Source: Siphonodentalium dalli (taxonomy: Eukaryota > Mollusca > Scaphopoda > Gadilida > Siphonodentaliidae). Taken from it: a stretch of 64,000 nt of DNA. The DNA lies in contig CP136066.1 in NCBI GenBank assembly GCA_032622095.1, positions 58,312,609 to 58,376,608 of the forward strand. Direction: 5' to 3'. This document shows, in pieces, positions 1-11,310 of this stretch. Every line of letters begins with the position of its first letter. The first letter of the stretch is position 1. The position numbers were made by a program, and so were the translations under genes. The notes under the pieces were generated by a model. The model did no database searches and was not told the origin of the DNA. It was given only the letters and a program-made list of their open reading frames with translations.

Positions 1-553
1 GAAATTGCACCGATATATATACATTCAAAAAGACTATCCGCTTTGGAGCCCTTAATTTTCTTGTATAGTTCAAGGGATCTCAGAAAGCTTCAGTTAGTTT
101 TAGAGCTTGTTCTTCTACACACGTGAGGGTGAGTCTGGTGTAAGACAGCCAACCAGTATAGCAATATACATATATATGTATATATAGCAGAGACTGACTC
201 TCGAATTGTTCCAATACATTCAAGTTGGAGGAAAATTCTAGTTAGTGATGTGAAACCCATTGATGGAACTGAAACATGCACGCTTATAGTTTAAAATTTC
301 TTTGAAATCTTGTCGGATGACCAAAATATTATGTGAATGTGTTAAACGGCTGTTTTGTTTTGTGTCGTTGTATTATTGAAATTAAAGACTATAGCTATAC
401 TATATTGTATATCATTCGACAATCACGATTTCTGCTGTGTACACAAAAGAAGGCCGCGGACCCCCGGGATATGCATGTTTGCTGTTTGATAAGTTAATTT
501 TCGAAAACGTCCAGCGCCGCATGTCAAGCATCAGTAGACTATAACATTTCATA
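1..553 (-). repeat. Dispersed repeat, minus-strand copy with an empty TTAA site
   Basis: Read on the minus strand this segment matches 20776-21243 joined to 21728-21785, with scattered substitutions. The other copy carries a MITE exactly where this one has a single TTAA (52-55), so this copy is the pre-insertion state. The repeat has no recognisable coding content; its open frame (MHVSVPSMGF...) occurs in both copies but changes frame downstream, so I treat it as non-coding. The left end may run off the window. Confidence 0.85.
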
Positions 554-642
554 TTTATGGCAGGAAAAAAAACGTCCAACGATAGCCGAACTATATGTAT
601 GGCCAATAAATATCGGTGTAAACACTCTTCGTTGAATATGAT

Positions 643-1345
643 TTTTTTGCAGGATTAGCAGCCTATTGTTTGGATCGACCACACAAATGTGTACACATTT
701 TATTAACACATATGTGTTGTCTTGCCCAACAACATTGTGTACAAGAACAATACAAATAGTGTAATGGCGGTGAACACTATTGTTTGGATCAACCACACAA
801 ATGTGTACGCATGTGATTAACACATATGTGTAGTCTCGCCCAACAACATTGTGTACAATAACAATACAAATAGTGTAATGGCGGTGAACACTATTGTTTG
901 GATCAACCACACAAATGTGTACGCATGTGATTAACACATATGTGTAGTCTCGCCCTACAACATTGTGTACAATAACAATACAATCTTGTGTGGTAGCGGT
1001 GAACATATTGTTTCCTTAGTGCAAACATATTTGTGTCCATTCAACGAACAAATAAATGTGCTGGACCCAAACATCTTTGTGTGTGTCAACTACACAACTA
1101 TGTAGGTCAGTTACCACACATAAACTGTTCATCTGCATCCACACAATCTTGTGCGCAACGTAGAACACATTTAATGTGTGCCTACAAAGAACAAGTTGTT
1201 TGGTCGATCCACACGGGTTTGTTCGCCACCGCCACACAACAGATGTGTGATCATTTGCCACACAATTCACCACACAATGTTGTGCTCGATCAAATGGCTA
1301 CACATACTGTGTGGTAATTGTGTGGTTCTACCACACAGTCGTTTT
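643..1345. repeat. Array of short ACACAA/TTGTGT palindromes; 114-bp tandem core
   Basis: About 700 bp built from imperfect palindromes such as CCACACAAATGTGT, ACACATATGTGT and ACAACATTGTGT spaced 20-40 bp apart. Positions 679, 793 and 907 start three copies of a 114-bp tandem unit; from about 1010 on the units diverge but keep CACACAA and TTGTGTG boxes. Because 114 is a multiple of three, a minus-strand frame of 155 codons (539-1006) stays open; it is repetitive, matches no family I know, and I do not call it a gene. A shorter array of the same type lies at 29930-30110. Confidence 0.8.
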
Positions 1346-1559
1346 AAAGCGCGCCGGGGAATATATAGAACCATGGTTTATGAATATATAGGATATTAGG
1401 CCTGAGCACTGAGGTGCAAGGGGGGGGGGGGTGCAAATGGAAAATATATGAAAACGTGTGTTTGGTCTGATTCTGATTCAAGGGGGGGGGGGGTGCAATT
1501 GGAATTTCCCAAGGTGGACACCCCCCCCCCCCAACGGAGACCCTCTAGCCACGTTCCTG
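1340..1559 (+). mobile_element. Partial copy of the CAGGG-ended hAT-like family
   Basis: Contains the modules ATATAGGATATTAGGCCT, two runs of G, TTGGAATTTCCCAAGGTGG, a C run, and the end CCTCTAGCCACGTTCCTG. These occur in the same order, in reverse, at the left end of the element at 16675-17682, which has both termini and a perfect target duplication. Further copies lie near 22825-23305, 47985-48781 and 51970-52140. Only the right end is present here. Confidence 0.75.
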
Positions 1560-1799
1560 TGTAGGCGAAGGAACGGGTAATAACCAAGAAATATATTCCC
1601 TACGTTATTTTTTTGACTTTATAAGGTTCCCTGTCAAAACTTCAAAAAGTTCCCTGGTTTTGTACTGGTGGAGTATGATCTTTACGGGCGTTAGCCAGAA
1701 TAGACATTCATGGCATGATCTAGGGATAATGGGATTACAGAATTCAATCTAATCACCAAATTACAGCCATTTGTATGGGAGCCCCTTTTCACATTTATT

Positions 1800-2015
1800 A
1801 TTTAATTGCGCTTAAGCGCAACAAAATTCACTTAAGCGAAAACCATTTGCGCTTAAGCACAAATCATTTTCACTTAAACGCAAATACCTGAGGGGGACCA
1901 CTTTTCGTACGCCGGATTCCGGGGTTAATATAGAGTATTCCGGATGCCGAGTGTCAGTACGCCGGATGTCGAAACCTGTATATTTCGTATTCCGGATGCC
2001 GAAATTACAATGACA
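1800..2015. repeat. Short interspersed motifs: GCGCTTAAGCG and CGGATGCCGA
   Basis: 1802-1880 repeats a CTTAAGCG core four to five times, including the palindrome GCGCTTAAGCGC. 1905-2010 repeats GTAYKCCGGAT with CCGGATGCCGA three times. Neither matches a gene or RNA I recognise. A related CGCGGGATTCA repeat is found at 47930-47990. Confidence 0.55.
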
Positions 2016-2189
2016 GATATTATTTAGTGTTGTTTTTTGCATCCATAATTAACTATGGTTGTCACATATTTAATTTTCCTACCAGTCGAACGACGGCATT
2101 TCACAATAGTCCCGCGTGAATAGAAACAATGGCAATAATAGTGTAGACGGTGAACGCAAAATGTATAGTACGAGAGATAACTCGATCGT

Positions 2190-3960
2190 TTTTGAGGCAT
2201 CCAGTCTAGGAGATATTGGTCGACCTCTGCACCCCACCCCCCCCCCCCCCAGAAAAAAAAAGTGGCCGCAGAGACCCCAGACAAGATGGCGTCCATCATG
2301 GCGGCCATTTTTTTTATATGCACCAGGCCTCTTTGATCGCCGTTATAGTAAAGATGATATCACATGCGGTCTTGTTTTAAGCTCGATTCGTTATGCAAAT
2401 ATACAACCCTTACAAATTTGCCAAAAATCCGACACCAGAATCCAATATGGCGGCAAAGATGGCCGCCGAAATTTGAAAATATGCAATTCTTCTGACATTT
2501 CACCACCTTTTTTTTGTCTCTGTGGCCACAACTCAATTAAAAACAGTATAGCTGCCAGCGGCCATGTTTTTCATCGAAAATCGTTCAGATTCGATAGCTC
2601 ACATCTACTGATTATCCTAAAGAACTTTCAAAACAATTCTCCAATAAATGTTGGCTGCTGGTTGTGCTGATGGATTCATATTTGAAATCCAAAATGGCTG
2701 CTGGCGGCCATGTTTTTAAACGAATTTCGGGGGGGAAAGGGAGGCTCCCATCTGGAGGTCACCCCGAAGATCCATATGAAGTTTGGTGACGATTGGATGA
2801 GTAATGTGACCTGAAAGGTGTAGCTACGGATTTAGTCATATAAAGAGTATAAATTCATGATAGCCGCTGGCAGCCACGTTTTTCAACATAATTCGGAAAA
2901 AATGGTCACCCCCACCTAGAGGTCACCCCGATGATCCATATGAAGTTTGGTGATGATCGGATGAGGAATATTAGTCCGGGAGCTGATAGGGGTACATTTG
3001 CACCCCCTTGGGACTTAACTTTACCCCACTCATTTTGTTCCTTATTATGTCCTTCAACTTTTAAGCAATGTTAACACGAAAAAAAGTGGCCGTGTAGACT
3101 CAAGACAAGATGGCGTCCATTATGGCCGCCGTTTTTCAGACTAGACCCAACGTCAGTTTGATGCAAATTATAGCGGTAAAATCTAGTAAAATTTATTCAA
3201 ATGTATATATTTTCGTGAAGCTAAGACATAATGCCACATTTATAGGTCAAAATTGAAACTCCCCATCCAAGATGGCCGCCAAAATGGACAACGGAAGTTT
3301 AAAATATGACATTTTTTCACTAATATCTTCTAGATCAGTTTATGCTGTTTGGAACTGGATTAGAAATATGTGTTTATTTCGTATTTTTTTTACATTAACT
3401 GATCATTGGATTAATGAAATATGAAATTATTGGGATCCTAGCCCCTTCCGATCTCTCAAAAAAATGATTTTACAGAATGCTTTATAAAATTTCACAAAAA
3501 ATTCCCAATTGGGATTATAGTCATATTTCAATAAGAAATGAACAGAACTGTGTAATGTACGTGAGGCATATCATTACATATGAATATATATGAAAAATGG
3601 CCGCCAAAATATGGTAAATATTGCCCCATCTTGCAATCACTTACAAGTTGTGGTTGATGTATAAAATTGGCTATTCTGCCTTCTATACATTGAATACTAA
3701 CATGTCTGATGCACCATGGTTAATTGTTACTATTGTCACCAATGACATTACCAGAAATATTGGATTTTTCTCTCACAAACTTGACACAAATATCGGCAGA
3801 AATTCATTTTTCAGGTTTGGACCATTATTTCTAGTAAAATGTGACTATCTTTGGTATGTTTTGGTCGATCTTAAATGTGTCACACTACGGTGTTTATAAA
3901 GCAAATTGCTCAAGATGGCTTCCAAAATGGCAACCAAATTTGGTAAGAAGTCGATTTTTT
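2190..3960 (+). mobile_element. Fragments of the ATGGCGGCC foldback family
   Basis: 2193-2520 matches the left end of the large foldback at 24955-25330: the terminus AGGAGATATTGGTCGAC, a C-rich block, AGTGGCCGCAGAGAC, then GATGGCGTCC and GATGGCCGCC boxes. About 2990-3150 is a second, more diverged copy of that same end. 2690-2900 is the reverse complement of 31105-31300. Several ATGGCSGCC boxes continue to 3930. There is no opposite arm, so this is a broken or solo copy. No protein is encoded. Confidence 0.7.
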
Positions 3961-4249
3961 TTACATATATCCCGAACATTATTCTCTGCGTTTTCTTAAA
4001 AGTTAGCAAATTATGACTCACTTGGTTATTATACATGTTAGTTAATTAACTGATAACTACATGTTCTATTCTGGTTGTCCCAGTCCCGTATGGGGCATGA
4101 CAAATTCATTTTAAGTTGCAGTATGGAATTTTGCTTCAAACCTCTTTTGTGATTCTGACCATATTATTGAAAGGAAATGGGCAGAACTTTGAGAGGGAAC
4201 TAGATGAATCATAATGTATGGTTATGCTGGCCCATTAGGATAAAAATTT

Positions 4250-6015
4250 TATCAACTGGATACAGGGTGGATGCCAAGATGGCAGCCAGTGAGTTACTGT
4301 ATGATCATATGTGAGGTGAATAGGTATACATGAATTTATTGACTGTCAAGAATGATGTGGATATGTATACAATGAGTGACTATATGGTTATTAGTGGGGT
4401 GTCCATGGCGAGATGTATAGGTATACTAGGAGTGGCTGTATGGTCACGTGTGAGTTTAATCGGTTTACATGGAGTGGCTGTATGGTGTATGGTTGTGTGT
4501 ACCCAGTACGAGTGTACCCGATGTAGCTGTATGGGCATTGGTGTGATGTATGGATTTAACGAGAGTAGCTACATGGTCATATGTGTGTTGTTTATGTATA
4601 TGGAGTGACTGTAAGGTTATGGGTGGGATGTACTGGTGTACCGTGGTGGCTGTATTGTGACAGGTGGGTGTATATGTATATATGTTATGTTATGTCTGTA
4701 TGATCATGGATGGGGTGTGTGGATAAATAGGGTGTTATGTGTATAGGTGTACATGGAATGACTATACGGCCATGATTGAAGTGTATATGCATACCTGGAG
4801 TAAGCTGGATGTACATTGGCGAGCGTGTGTGTATACAGGGAGTACCCTTGTGGTAACGGGTGGGATGTATATTTATATATGTCGTGGATGTATTAACTTT
4901 GATGGGTGTATAAGGAGTAACTGTATGATCATGGATGGCGTGTATGAGCATACAGTGAGTTGCCGAATTGTCATGTGTAAGGTGTATATGCAGGTATGGA
5001 ATGTATGAGTGGTCGTGTGGTTTATCTGGAATGGATGCGTCGCCATTGGTGAGGTGTATATGTATACCGTGAGTGAATTATGGTCATGGATGTGCTGTAT
5101 ATGTATATGTCGAGTGGTTATATGACTATGGGTGTGGCGAATATATATACCAGTAGTGACTGTATGTTCAATGGTGAGGTGAATAGGTATACAGGGAGCG
5201 ACTATATGGTGATATGCCCGCTGTATTAGTTTAGCTGGTGTTCCTGTATGGTGACTTGTGGCTGTATGGTCATGGGTAAGGGTGTGTGTATAAAGCGAGT
5301 GGCTATATGGCCATGGATGAGGTGCATCTGTGATGGGGTGTACTCGGATGGGGTGTATTAGTATATCTTTAGTGGCTATTTGGCTACGGTGTGACGAATA
5401 GGTATACATGTAGTGACTTATGGCCAATGGTGAGGTGAATATATGTACACAATGATTGACTGTGTGATCATGCATGAATGTTTTTAATAGGTACATAGGT
5501 ATACAGGGTTACTATATGGTCATAGGTCAGATGTAAACGTATATCTGGTGTCATGGGTGAGGGTATGTATATGAAGCGAGTGGCTATATGACCATTGGTG
5601 AGGTACATATGTGTAACCGGAGTGACTCTATGGTCATTGTGGTGTTTATGTACATCTTGAATGTCTATTTATATTAGCCATGTTTGTGGAGAATAACTAT
5701 ACAGGGGATGACCGTATATATGGCCAATGGTGGGGTGAATGGGTATACAAGGGTTGATTTATGGTCATGAATGTGGTGAATATGTATACAGGGAGTGACT
5801 ATATGGTCATGGGGCATGTGTAGAAATATACCCGGTGCGCATGCATTGTGACTCATGGCTGTATGGTCATTTGTGGTGTGTACGGGTACATAACCAAGTA
5901 TGGCTGTATGGTCATGGGTCAGTTGTACATTATAAAGTGGATGACTATATTGTCAATTGGGTGGTGCTAATGTATATATGGAGTGACTATGTGGTAATGT
6001 TTGGCTATCGCGTTC
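4250..6015 (+). repeat. Minisatellite, about 42-45 bp units
   Basis: About 40 diverged tandem units with the pattern GTATACAGGGAGTGACTATA, then TGGTCATGGGTGAGGTG and ATATG. Unit length drifts around 42-45 bp. The array produces long spurious frames on both strands (for example 207 codons on the minus strand at 4873-5496) made of repeated HDHTV/YTHT-type peptides. The same repeat appears in reverse at 6130-6485, 14870-15135 and 15700-16015. Confidence 0.85.
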
Positions 6016-6129
6016 CACTTTTAACGTTTCCTCCATTGTGCATAAACACCATCAATATATGGAGAACTCTCTGACACGACATCTCTATTGATCAACACAC
6101 CCTTGAATTATTGTGGAAAGCGATAGCCA

Positions 6130-6485
6130 CCCAGGGTACACATGTAAAAACCACACAATAACCACACAGGCATAAATGGCCAGTCAGCCCTTCCAGATAT
6201 ATCAAAACCCGCAAACACGACCATACCTTCCATATTTTCATATATACACCTTACAAATATGACAATTCAACAACTCGATGTATGCTCGTACACGCCATCC
6301 ATGATCATACAGTTACTCCTATACACCCACCAATGATAATACATCCACGACAAAAATACATATGCATGTACATCCCACCCGTTACCACAAGGGCACTCCC
6401 AATATACCCACACGCTCGCCAATAACCACCCAGCCTACTCCATGTATACCAGTATATATGCATATACATTTCCTTATTTAAATTC
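6130..6485 (-). repeat. Inverted block of the 42-45-bp minisatellite
   Basis: The reverse complement reproduces the 4250-6015 repeat (CATGTATACC, CCACCCGTTACCACAAGGG, ATGATCATACAGTTACTCC). 6290-6440 is particularly close to the reverse complement of 4790-4950, so this is an inverted duplication of part of the array. Confidence 0.75.
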
Positions 6486-6489
6486 GCGC

Positions 6490-7290
6490 GCATTGTATGT
6501 CGGTTGTAAAACCCCTAATTTGATGCGTCTACAACTTACAACTCACAACTGAATACTATCATATAGTAAATTCCTTATTTGGTATGTATTACCATATATA
6601 GGTTAGGAGAAAATACTAACTGGATTGAAAACTATTCATCTCTTTGTAAAAACAATTATAGTCTTCCATAAACAAATGGTTCTGTAACGCTTTTATATGT
6701 TTGTTTACATAACAAAGCGCACAACGTGACAATAACATGTGATGTACGCGATATTTATGATTGGTATAAGAACAATATATGTTTATTATATAATATTCTT
6801 TCTGTTTCGGTGCATGATATCGACATTGAAACGCAATTTGAAGACGATCACTGAGTATAACATATACCTGTGTTATTCTTGTGTAAATTTGCTGAGGATT
6901 TATCAAGAAAGGCAGTGTAACTCACCGAAATTGATCGCAATTGGTGTACAATCAACCTAATATTTTGTTGTGTTTACTTGGTTGTTTTCACGTATCCTTC
7001 CAAATAGTCATCTTATTTACCTATAGAACCGATTAAATTGGGAGAGAACCGACTCATCGAGAGAAAACCGATCGAGATATCACAATTCGCGGTTTTCTTC
7101 GTTGTGACATGACTCGCACAATGGGATTATCATTAGTTTAATGTTACTTGGGACTACAGATTGTGAGGGGAATGGAAAAAATAATCGAATTATCACCTAG
7201 ATGGCTCAAAAGTTGCATTTTAACTGTCAAAAACTCGCAAAAATGTATGGCTGTTTATGGCGGTTTTAGCGGATGTGACTATTTTAACAG
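6490..7290. other. No gene recognised
   Basis: AT-rich unique-looking sequence. Two short overlapping frames on opposite strands near 6616-6960 have no recognisable domain. I see no RNA gene and no repeat shared with the rest of the window. Confidence 0.5.
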
Positions 7291-7294
7291 CTAT

Positions 7295-7346
7295 ATCCAC
7301 TACGAAGGCCGCCCACTTAAATCCACTACGAAGGCCGCCCACTTAA
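7295..7346 (+). repeat. 26-bp perfect direct repeat, two copies
   Basis: The unit beginning ATCCACTACGAAGGCCGCCC and ending ACTTAA occurs twice in a row (7295-7320, 7321-7346). Its second half is the terminus of the TTAA-targeting family that follows, so the duplication involves the transposon end and its flank. It obscures the left target site of that element. Confidence 0.85.
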
Positions 7347-7818
7347 TTTTCGAACCCCCAGATTACATTATATAAAATATATGCCGTATTACATACCTTG
7401 AAAGAGGAAGCTCCAAAACATTGAATTATCAACTTATCCGGTGTAATAAACTGAGGACATGTTGCTTTTGTTGAGTTGCCAACGCGTTTTGATTATCCAG
7501 ATTGCAGTAAAAATCAGTATTATTTTCAATGCAGGGTGAATAACACCATATATTAGAGATAGAGTTCTTCCCCTTCCTTTGAAAAAGTTTGAATTCTGTT
7601 CCATTCTAGGATCCAAAAAGTGTGGGGGGGGGGGGGCAATCATTCTATGATTTCAGCAATTTTCTATTTCTCGGTGGATATCTTCTGGGACACAGATGTT
7701 TCAAATAGTGATGAATTATAGTATTTTAATCATATTTTATGGCATAGATTGTTATTAAAACCGTATATCAAGTCACTATAAAAAAAATAATCGGCAACTC
7801 GAAAATTAAGTGGGGGTT
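7332..7818. mobile_element. TTAA-type MITE, family 2 (ACTTAATTTTCGA ends)
   Basis: Left end AGGCCGCCCACTTAATTTTC, right end TCGAAAATTAAGTGGGGG: inverted termini of about 25 bp. The intact relative at 54175-54654 has the same termini flanked by TTAA on both sides. Internal sequence (TGATGAATTATAGTATTTTA, TTGTTATTAAAACCGTAT) recurs at 35230-35310, 43700-43800 and 54220-54300. A run of about 11 G lies near 7625. No transposase. Confidence 0.75.
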
Positions 7819-8042
7819 TAATAACTCTCTTATAACGATATTTATTTTGCATGTCGAAACCACTGTTATGTAAATATTACTGTTACAGTGGCATTACCAA
7901 TATAATTCTAATTATATACCACAGTTTAATAAAAACTTGACGGTTCACATCACATGCAGGTCACTGACATAAAATTGGTCATAATACTAAAGTACCTACA
8001 GTAATGCTCTAAGTAAATCGACTCCTTAACCACAGCAGAATT

Positions 8043-8146
8043 ATGGGTAATTTTTCAGGATTTAGTCGGAAATATGGCTTGTTGCCATTCATCGGAAAGC
8101 TCTCGATGAGAGCAACAAGCCATATTTCCAACTAAATCATTACCTA
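8043..8146. repeat. Hairpin with 27-28-bp arms
   Basis: GATTTAGTCGGAAATATGGC... (8059-8085) pairs with 8112-8139 with about two mismatches around a 26-nt loop. The sequence before it (CTTAACCACAGCAGAATTA) also forms the loop of the hairpin at 32009-32085 and is copied at 30140-30220, so these are members of one small repeat family. No proof of transcription. Confidence 0.7.
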
Positions 8147-8361
8147 TATATATATAAGTAATTTTAGTATTATGACCAATTTGCGTCAGGGACATGGGCC
8201 ACACATTAGTAAAAGTCAAAGCAATGAAAAATCTTTTCAAAATCATATTTAGACCAGTTTCTATTAAACTATTTTAACTTACTATACACACGATCAGCGA
8301 TGTATATGTGAAATACCTTCCCATTATGAATACTCCCAATTACATATCCCCTAGTGATTAA

Positions 8362-9216
8362 AGGTACTCAATCCGATTTAACGCTCCTACATTACTATTT
8401 CTTTGGCTTCGGGGGTAAAAAATATTTGATTCGAGTCGAGGAACCCACCCATCAAAGCTCAGAGTTATCAGATATCGATTTTTGAAGTTTGTTATTTCAA
8501 TTGTTTGTAGCCCAGAAACACGCCATCAAACGATGGTCTCGGTCAAAATTGCGGATAGATAGATAGATAGATAATGATTTATTGGCAAAAAAACATCCAC
8601 ACGAGGACAGTTTGCTAAAACAATGGATAATGGTATATACAAAACATGTGATAATAGAGTATACACGAACAAAATTACATTATATGCTAAGATGTACAAG
8701 GAATCTCGGGATCATGTATCTTATTTATGGTTTCCTAACTGTTATTTGCTCAGCACGAGTATCGAAGAAGCGACGGATCAGTTTACATATTATTCGTGTT
8801 AGAATGGGACAGTCATTTGTCAATATAGTAGTAAATTGATCGTTGGCGTTATTGCGTGGACAATTCGGATTATGGTTAATCATTGATTCGAGAAGTTCTC
8901 TTCGTAGTTGTGAATATGCATTGCATTCCATAAGGAAATGTATTTCATCTTCTACGACATCATCGCAACAAAACACAGACTTTCTATTTTCTAATTTTAC
9001 TGGATAACTCTAAAAACAAGTGATAATATACGGCCATATATCGTTGAACAAAATATTGATAAATAACACGTTTTGCAGGAAATTTGATACCATTGTGGAC
9101 AGTGGTCAGCATTATTTTGTTGCAATTAATCGATTATGATAACAAAAGCGCATTTTGAAGAAATGTTGTTGTTGTATCTTGATGATATGGGGAGCCTCTG
9201 GTCGGATTGAGTACCT
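8362..9216. mobile_element. TTAA MITE, family 1, carrying a LINE insertion
   Basis: Starts AGGTACTCAATCCGAT and ends with its inverted copy (TCGGATTGAGTACCT), flanked by TTAA at 8358-8361 and 9217-9220. About 855 bp instead of about 450 because a LINE 3' fragment (8557-9001) sits inside. Without it, the element matches the copy at 32189-32641. TTAA duplications are typical of the piggyBac superfamily; that assignment is inference because no transposase is present. Confidence 0.9.
8557..9001 (-). pseudogene. LINE 3' end: ORF2 C-terminus, 3' UTR and (ATCT)n tail
   Basis: On the minus strand a frame enters at about 9001 and stops at 8725. It reads VFCCDDVVEDEIHFLMEC, then NAYSQLRREL: the cysteine/histidine motif with an acidic VEDEIHF core that closes ORF2 of many CR1/Jockey-like non-LTR retrotransposons, just after the reverse transcriptase. 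It is followed by about 150 bp of UTR, AATAAATCATT, and a tail of ATCT repeats ending at 8557. The 5' part, including the endonuclease and all catalytic reverse-transcriptase motifs, is absent, as expected for a 5'-truncated insertion. It lies in the MITE between GCGGAT and GGATAACTC. The clade is uncertain. Confidence 0.8.
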
Positions 9217-9579
9217 TTAATATACACGATCAGCGATGTTTATGTGAAATACATTCTTCTTATAAATACTCCCAATATCTCCAATTAAGTTATTACTATA
9301 TACACGATCAGCGATGTTTATGTGAAATACCTTTCTATTATGAATACTCCCAATATATCCAAGTGATACATTGCACAATACACAATAGACACAGAATATT
9401 TTACTGATACGTTATCGTAAAATTGATAATATTTCAGTGCATGCATGCACAACTCGCACCAAAAAAAAGTGCAACAGATAACACTTAGAGATATGTACAT
9501 GACTGTATGTGATGCACTGGGAGAGTCAGGACCAAGAGTCGTCGTCCTATCTAACACAACAGGGACGTATCGAGTGTCG

Positions 9580-9960
9580 TCAGGGGGCTATATGTCTCTC
9601 ACCCCTCCCCACAAACAGGGACATGTCTACATCGAGGGTCTCCATTCAGGGACGTTACGTGTGTCGTCGTGGGGCTTTATGTTTCTCACCCCACCCCACA
9701 AACAGGTACATGGCTAGATCGAGGGTCTCCATTCGGGGACGTGACGTGTGGCGACAGGGGTGGTGGTGGATTGGATGTCTCTGACTCACTTCCCCCATGC
9801 AGTGACACCCACCAGGGTAGTTGCTCGATCGAGGGTCTCGATTCAGGGACGTGACGTGTGGCAACAGGGGTGGTGGTTGGATTGGATGGCTCTGACTCAC
9901 TTCCCCCATTTAATGACACCCACCTGGGTTGTTGCTATAGATCGATAATCTCCATTGGAG
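9580..9960 (+). repeat. GC-rich minisatellite, units up to 111 bp
   Basis: The phrase GATCGAGGGTCTCSATTC, then GGGGACGTGACGTGTGG, occurs near 9630, 9717 and 9828; the last two copies are 111 bp apart and share TCTCTGACTCACTTCCCCCA. All six frames contain apparent frames of 60-90 codons, the usual effect of a repeat poor in stop codons. It is GC-rich against an AT-rich background and resembles 16150-16330 in motif (GACGTGACATCGGCG, GGGTGTCTCTCA). Confidence 0.75.
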
Positions 9961-10039
9961 GGTTGGGGTTTTCACCTTGGAATTTTCCAACTGCGCCCCT
10001 CTCAAAGCATGTACATACCGACATTTCCAAGTCAAAATT

Positions 10040-10390
10040 TTCATCAATTGGAAACTTCATGACTGGAACAACATTATAGTTGGACAGTTTAAAGCTTACA
10101 AGCTCCTGTATATACTAAATAGCACTTTATAGTTCAGGAGACTATTACCGTATGCCCTACCGTATTAGTTCTATATATGGAGATGAAAGCAATATAACTT
10201 CATAATTACTTCCCGCAATCCCGCACATGCCCCCACTTGAACAATCAATTATCCAATACGCAGTATTGTTCATATCGTCCATAGTCTGCGGAAGCTGCAA
10301 AACAGAGTTCAGTCCCCTCGATACGGCTATGGAATTGAGTCTGCGGGTGTGTTTTTTCTCTGAGCAATCGGTCTCGCGGGCAGCTGCAGG
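10040..10390. other. No gene recognised
   Basis: AT-rich spacer. A frame of about 105 codons crosses 10227-10544 on the plus strand, but only its end (10391 onward) is shared with another locus. The part upstream shows no domain or repeat. Confidence 0.45.
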
Positions 10391-10705
10391 GTTTTCCATA
10401 GACGAGCGTGTTAACGTTTCGACCAAATTCACTGAATTAAAGCCCGCAGGCTACCCCAGTGATGTTTACACAGCCAGATTGACACCAGTTGATCACGAAA
10501 ATGCAAGAAAAATCATAGGTCATGTGTTTTACTTTTTAAAATAAATCCCCAAGTGTACGACAGGGCTATCCCACAGCCTAATTTTATCTCGAAAACCCCA
10601 GAACTATACAGCAGCTAGTTAAACAAATTTTCCAGTCAAAAAAAATCCATTCCCCATACATTCAGCAGTTTAAATTATTTAGATATGATGTACAAATCAC
10701 TGTGG
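10391..10705 (+). pseudogene. Coding-like repeated fragment, copy 1 (broken)
   Basis: Shares with 53690-53945 a frame reading VNVSTKFTELKPAGY, then VYxARLTPVxHENARKIIGH. Across the best aligned 34 codons I count about eight substitutions, four of them synonymous third-position changes, which hints at past selection on the protein. In this copy the frame shifts after GHVF; the continuation (AIPQPN, TPEL) is visible in another frame with stops. Both copies are preceded by TTYCCATAG, which would suit a 3' splice site, so the block could be a duplicated exon or a piece of a transposon protein. I do not recognise the family. Confidence 0.5.
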
Positions 10706-11059
10706 AGGATCTGCTCCTCGAAATCTCAATCCGCCCGAGCAAATGCCGATTCCGTTGTGAGTTTTTCCGCTTGTCGACCGAGCAATTTTCAAATTCTCCG
10801 GCCGAAAAACTTACAAAGACAGATAAAAGATAAGTTTAATAACATATTATGTTAATGTTTACCTCCAGCTTCAACCGGGACATGTTCTCCGATCATTTTG
10901 TTGGCAAAAAAGGCAGCAAAATGTTGTAATCGGTTATTTATGTTTTCGCTCAGATTCCCGCCCTGTATGTTCCGTTGTCGCCCGAGTAAGTTCAATTGTC
11001 GCCCGAGCAATGCTCTTTTGATTTCAACCAGAACGTCAAATTTTCTATCTATAAACGTC

Positions 11060-11310
11060 TACATGGATGGGGTAACCCTGGGCTCGTGGTCACTCTGGGG
11101 CAACCCCTCCTCGGTGTCACTCTGTGGCACACCTGGTCACTCTGACCCTGTCATTCTGGGGCACCCCTGCCCTCGTTGTTACTCTGGGCACCCCTGTCCT
11201 CGTTGTCACTCTGAGGCACCCTCCTCGGCTGTCACACTGGGGCATGCCTCGCTGTCACTCTGGGACATGCCGCAGAATGACAACGAGGGTAGGGGTGCCC
11301 CAGTGTGACA
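11060..11310 (+). repeat. Minisatellite of about 30 bp (CACTCTGGGGCACCCCT)
   Basis: About eight imperfect units of GTCACTCTGGGGCACCCCTG plus CCTCGTT. The last unit at 11275-11310 is inverted (GACAACGAGGG, AGGGGTGCCCCAGTGTGAC). A 136-codon frame running through it (10898-11308) is repeat-derived and not called as a gene. Confidence 0.8.

Larger units (their letters stand above)
8283..9372 (+). repeat. 76-bp tandem repeat split by a MITE
   Basis: CACGATCAGCGATGTWTATG begins units near 8286, 9224 and 9300; the last two are 76 bp apart. The first unit is separated from the others by the TTAA MITE at 8362-9216, which therefore inserted into a pre-existing array. Each unit contains ATGTGAAATACC and AATACTCCCAAT. 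Confidence 0.8.

Noticed and set aside
539-1006. 155-codon minus-strand frame with repeated HNVVGRDYTYVL peptide
   Set aside because: Open only because the 114-bp tandem period is divisible by three; no start context, domain or neighbour supports a gene.
2116-2670. 184-codon plus-strand frame
   Set aside because: Overlaps the end of the ATGGCGGCC foldback family; the homologous region at 24955-25330 does not keep the frame.
4873-5496. 207-codon minus-strand frame, the longest in the window
   Set aside because: It lies wholly in the 42-45-bp minisatellite; the peptide is a repeat of HDHTV/YTH words and a comparable frame exists on the other strand.
9445-9948. Overlapping frames of 60-90 codons on both strands
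   Set aside because: Stop-poor GC-rich minisatellite; all frames are open at once.
10898-11308. 136-codon frame with cysteine-rich repeats (HPCPRC)
   Set aside because: The second half is the 30-bp minisatellite, the first half has no recognised domain, and the last unit is inverted, which a coding repeat would not show.
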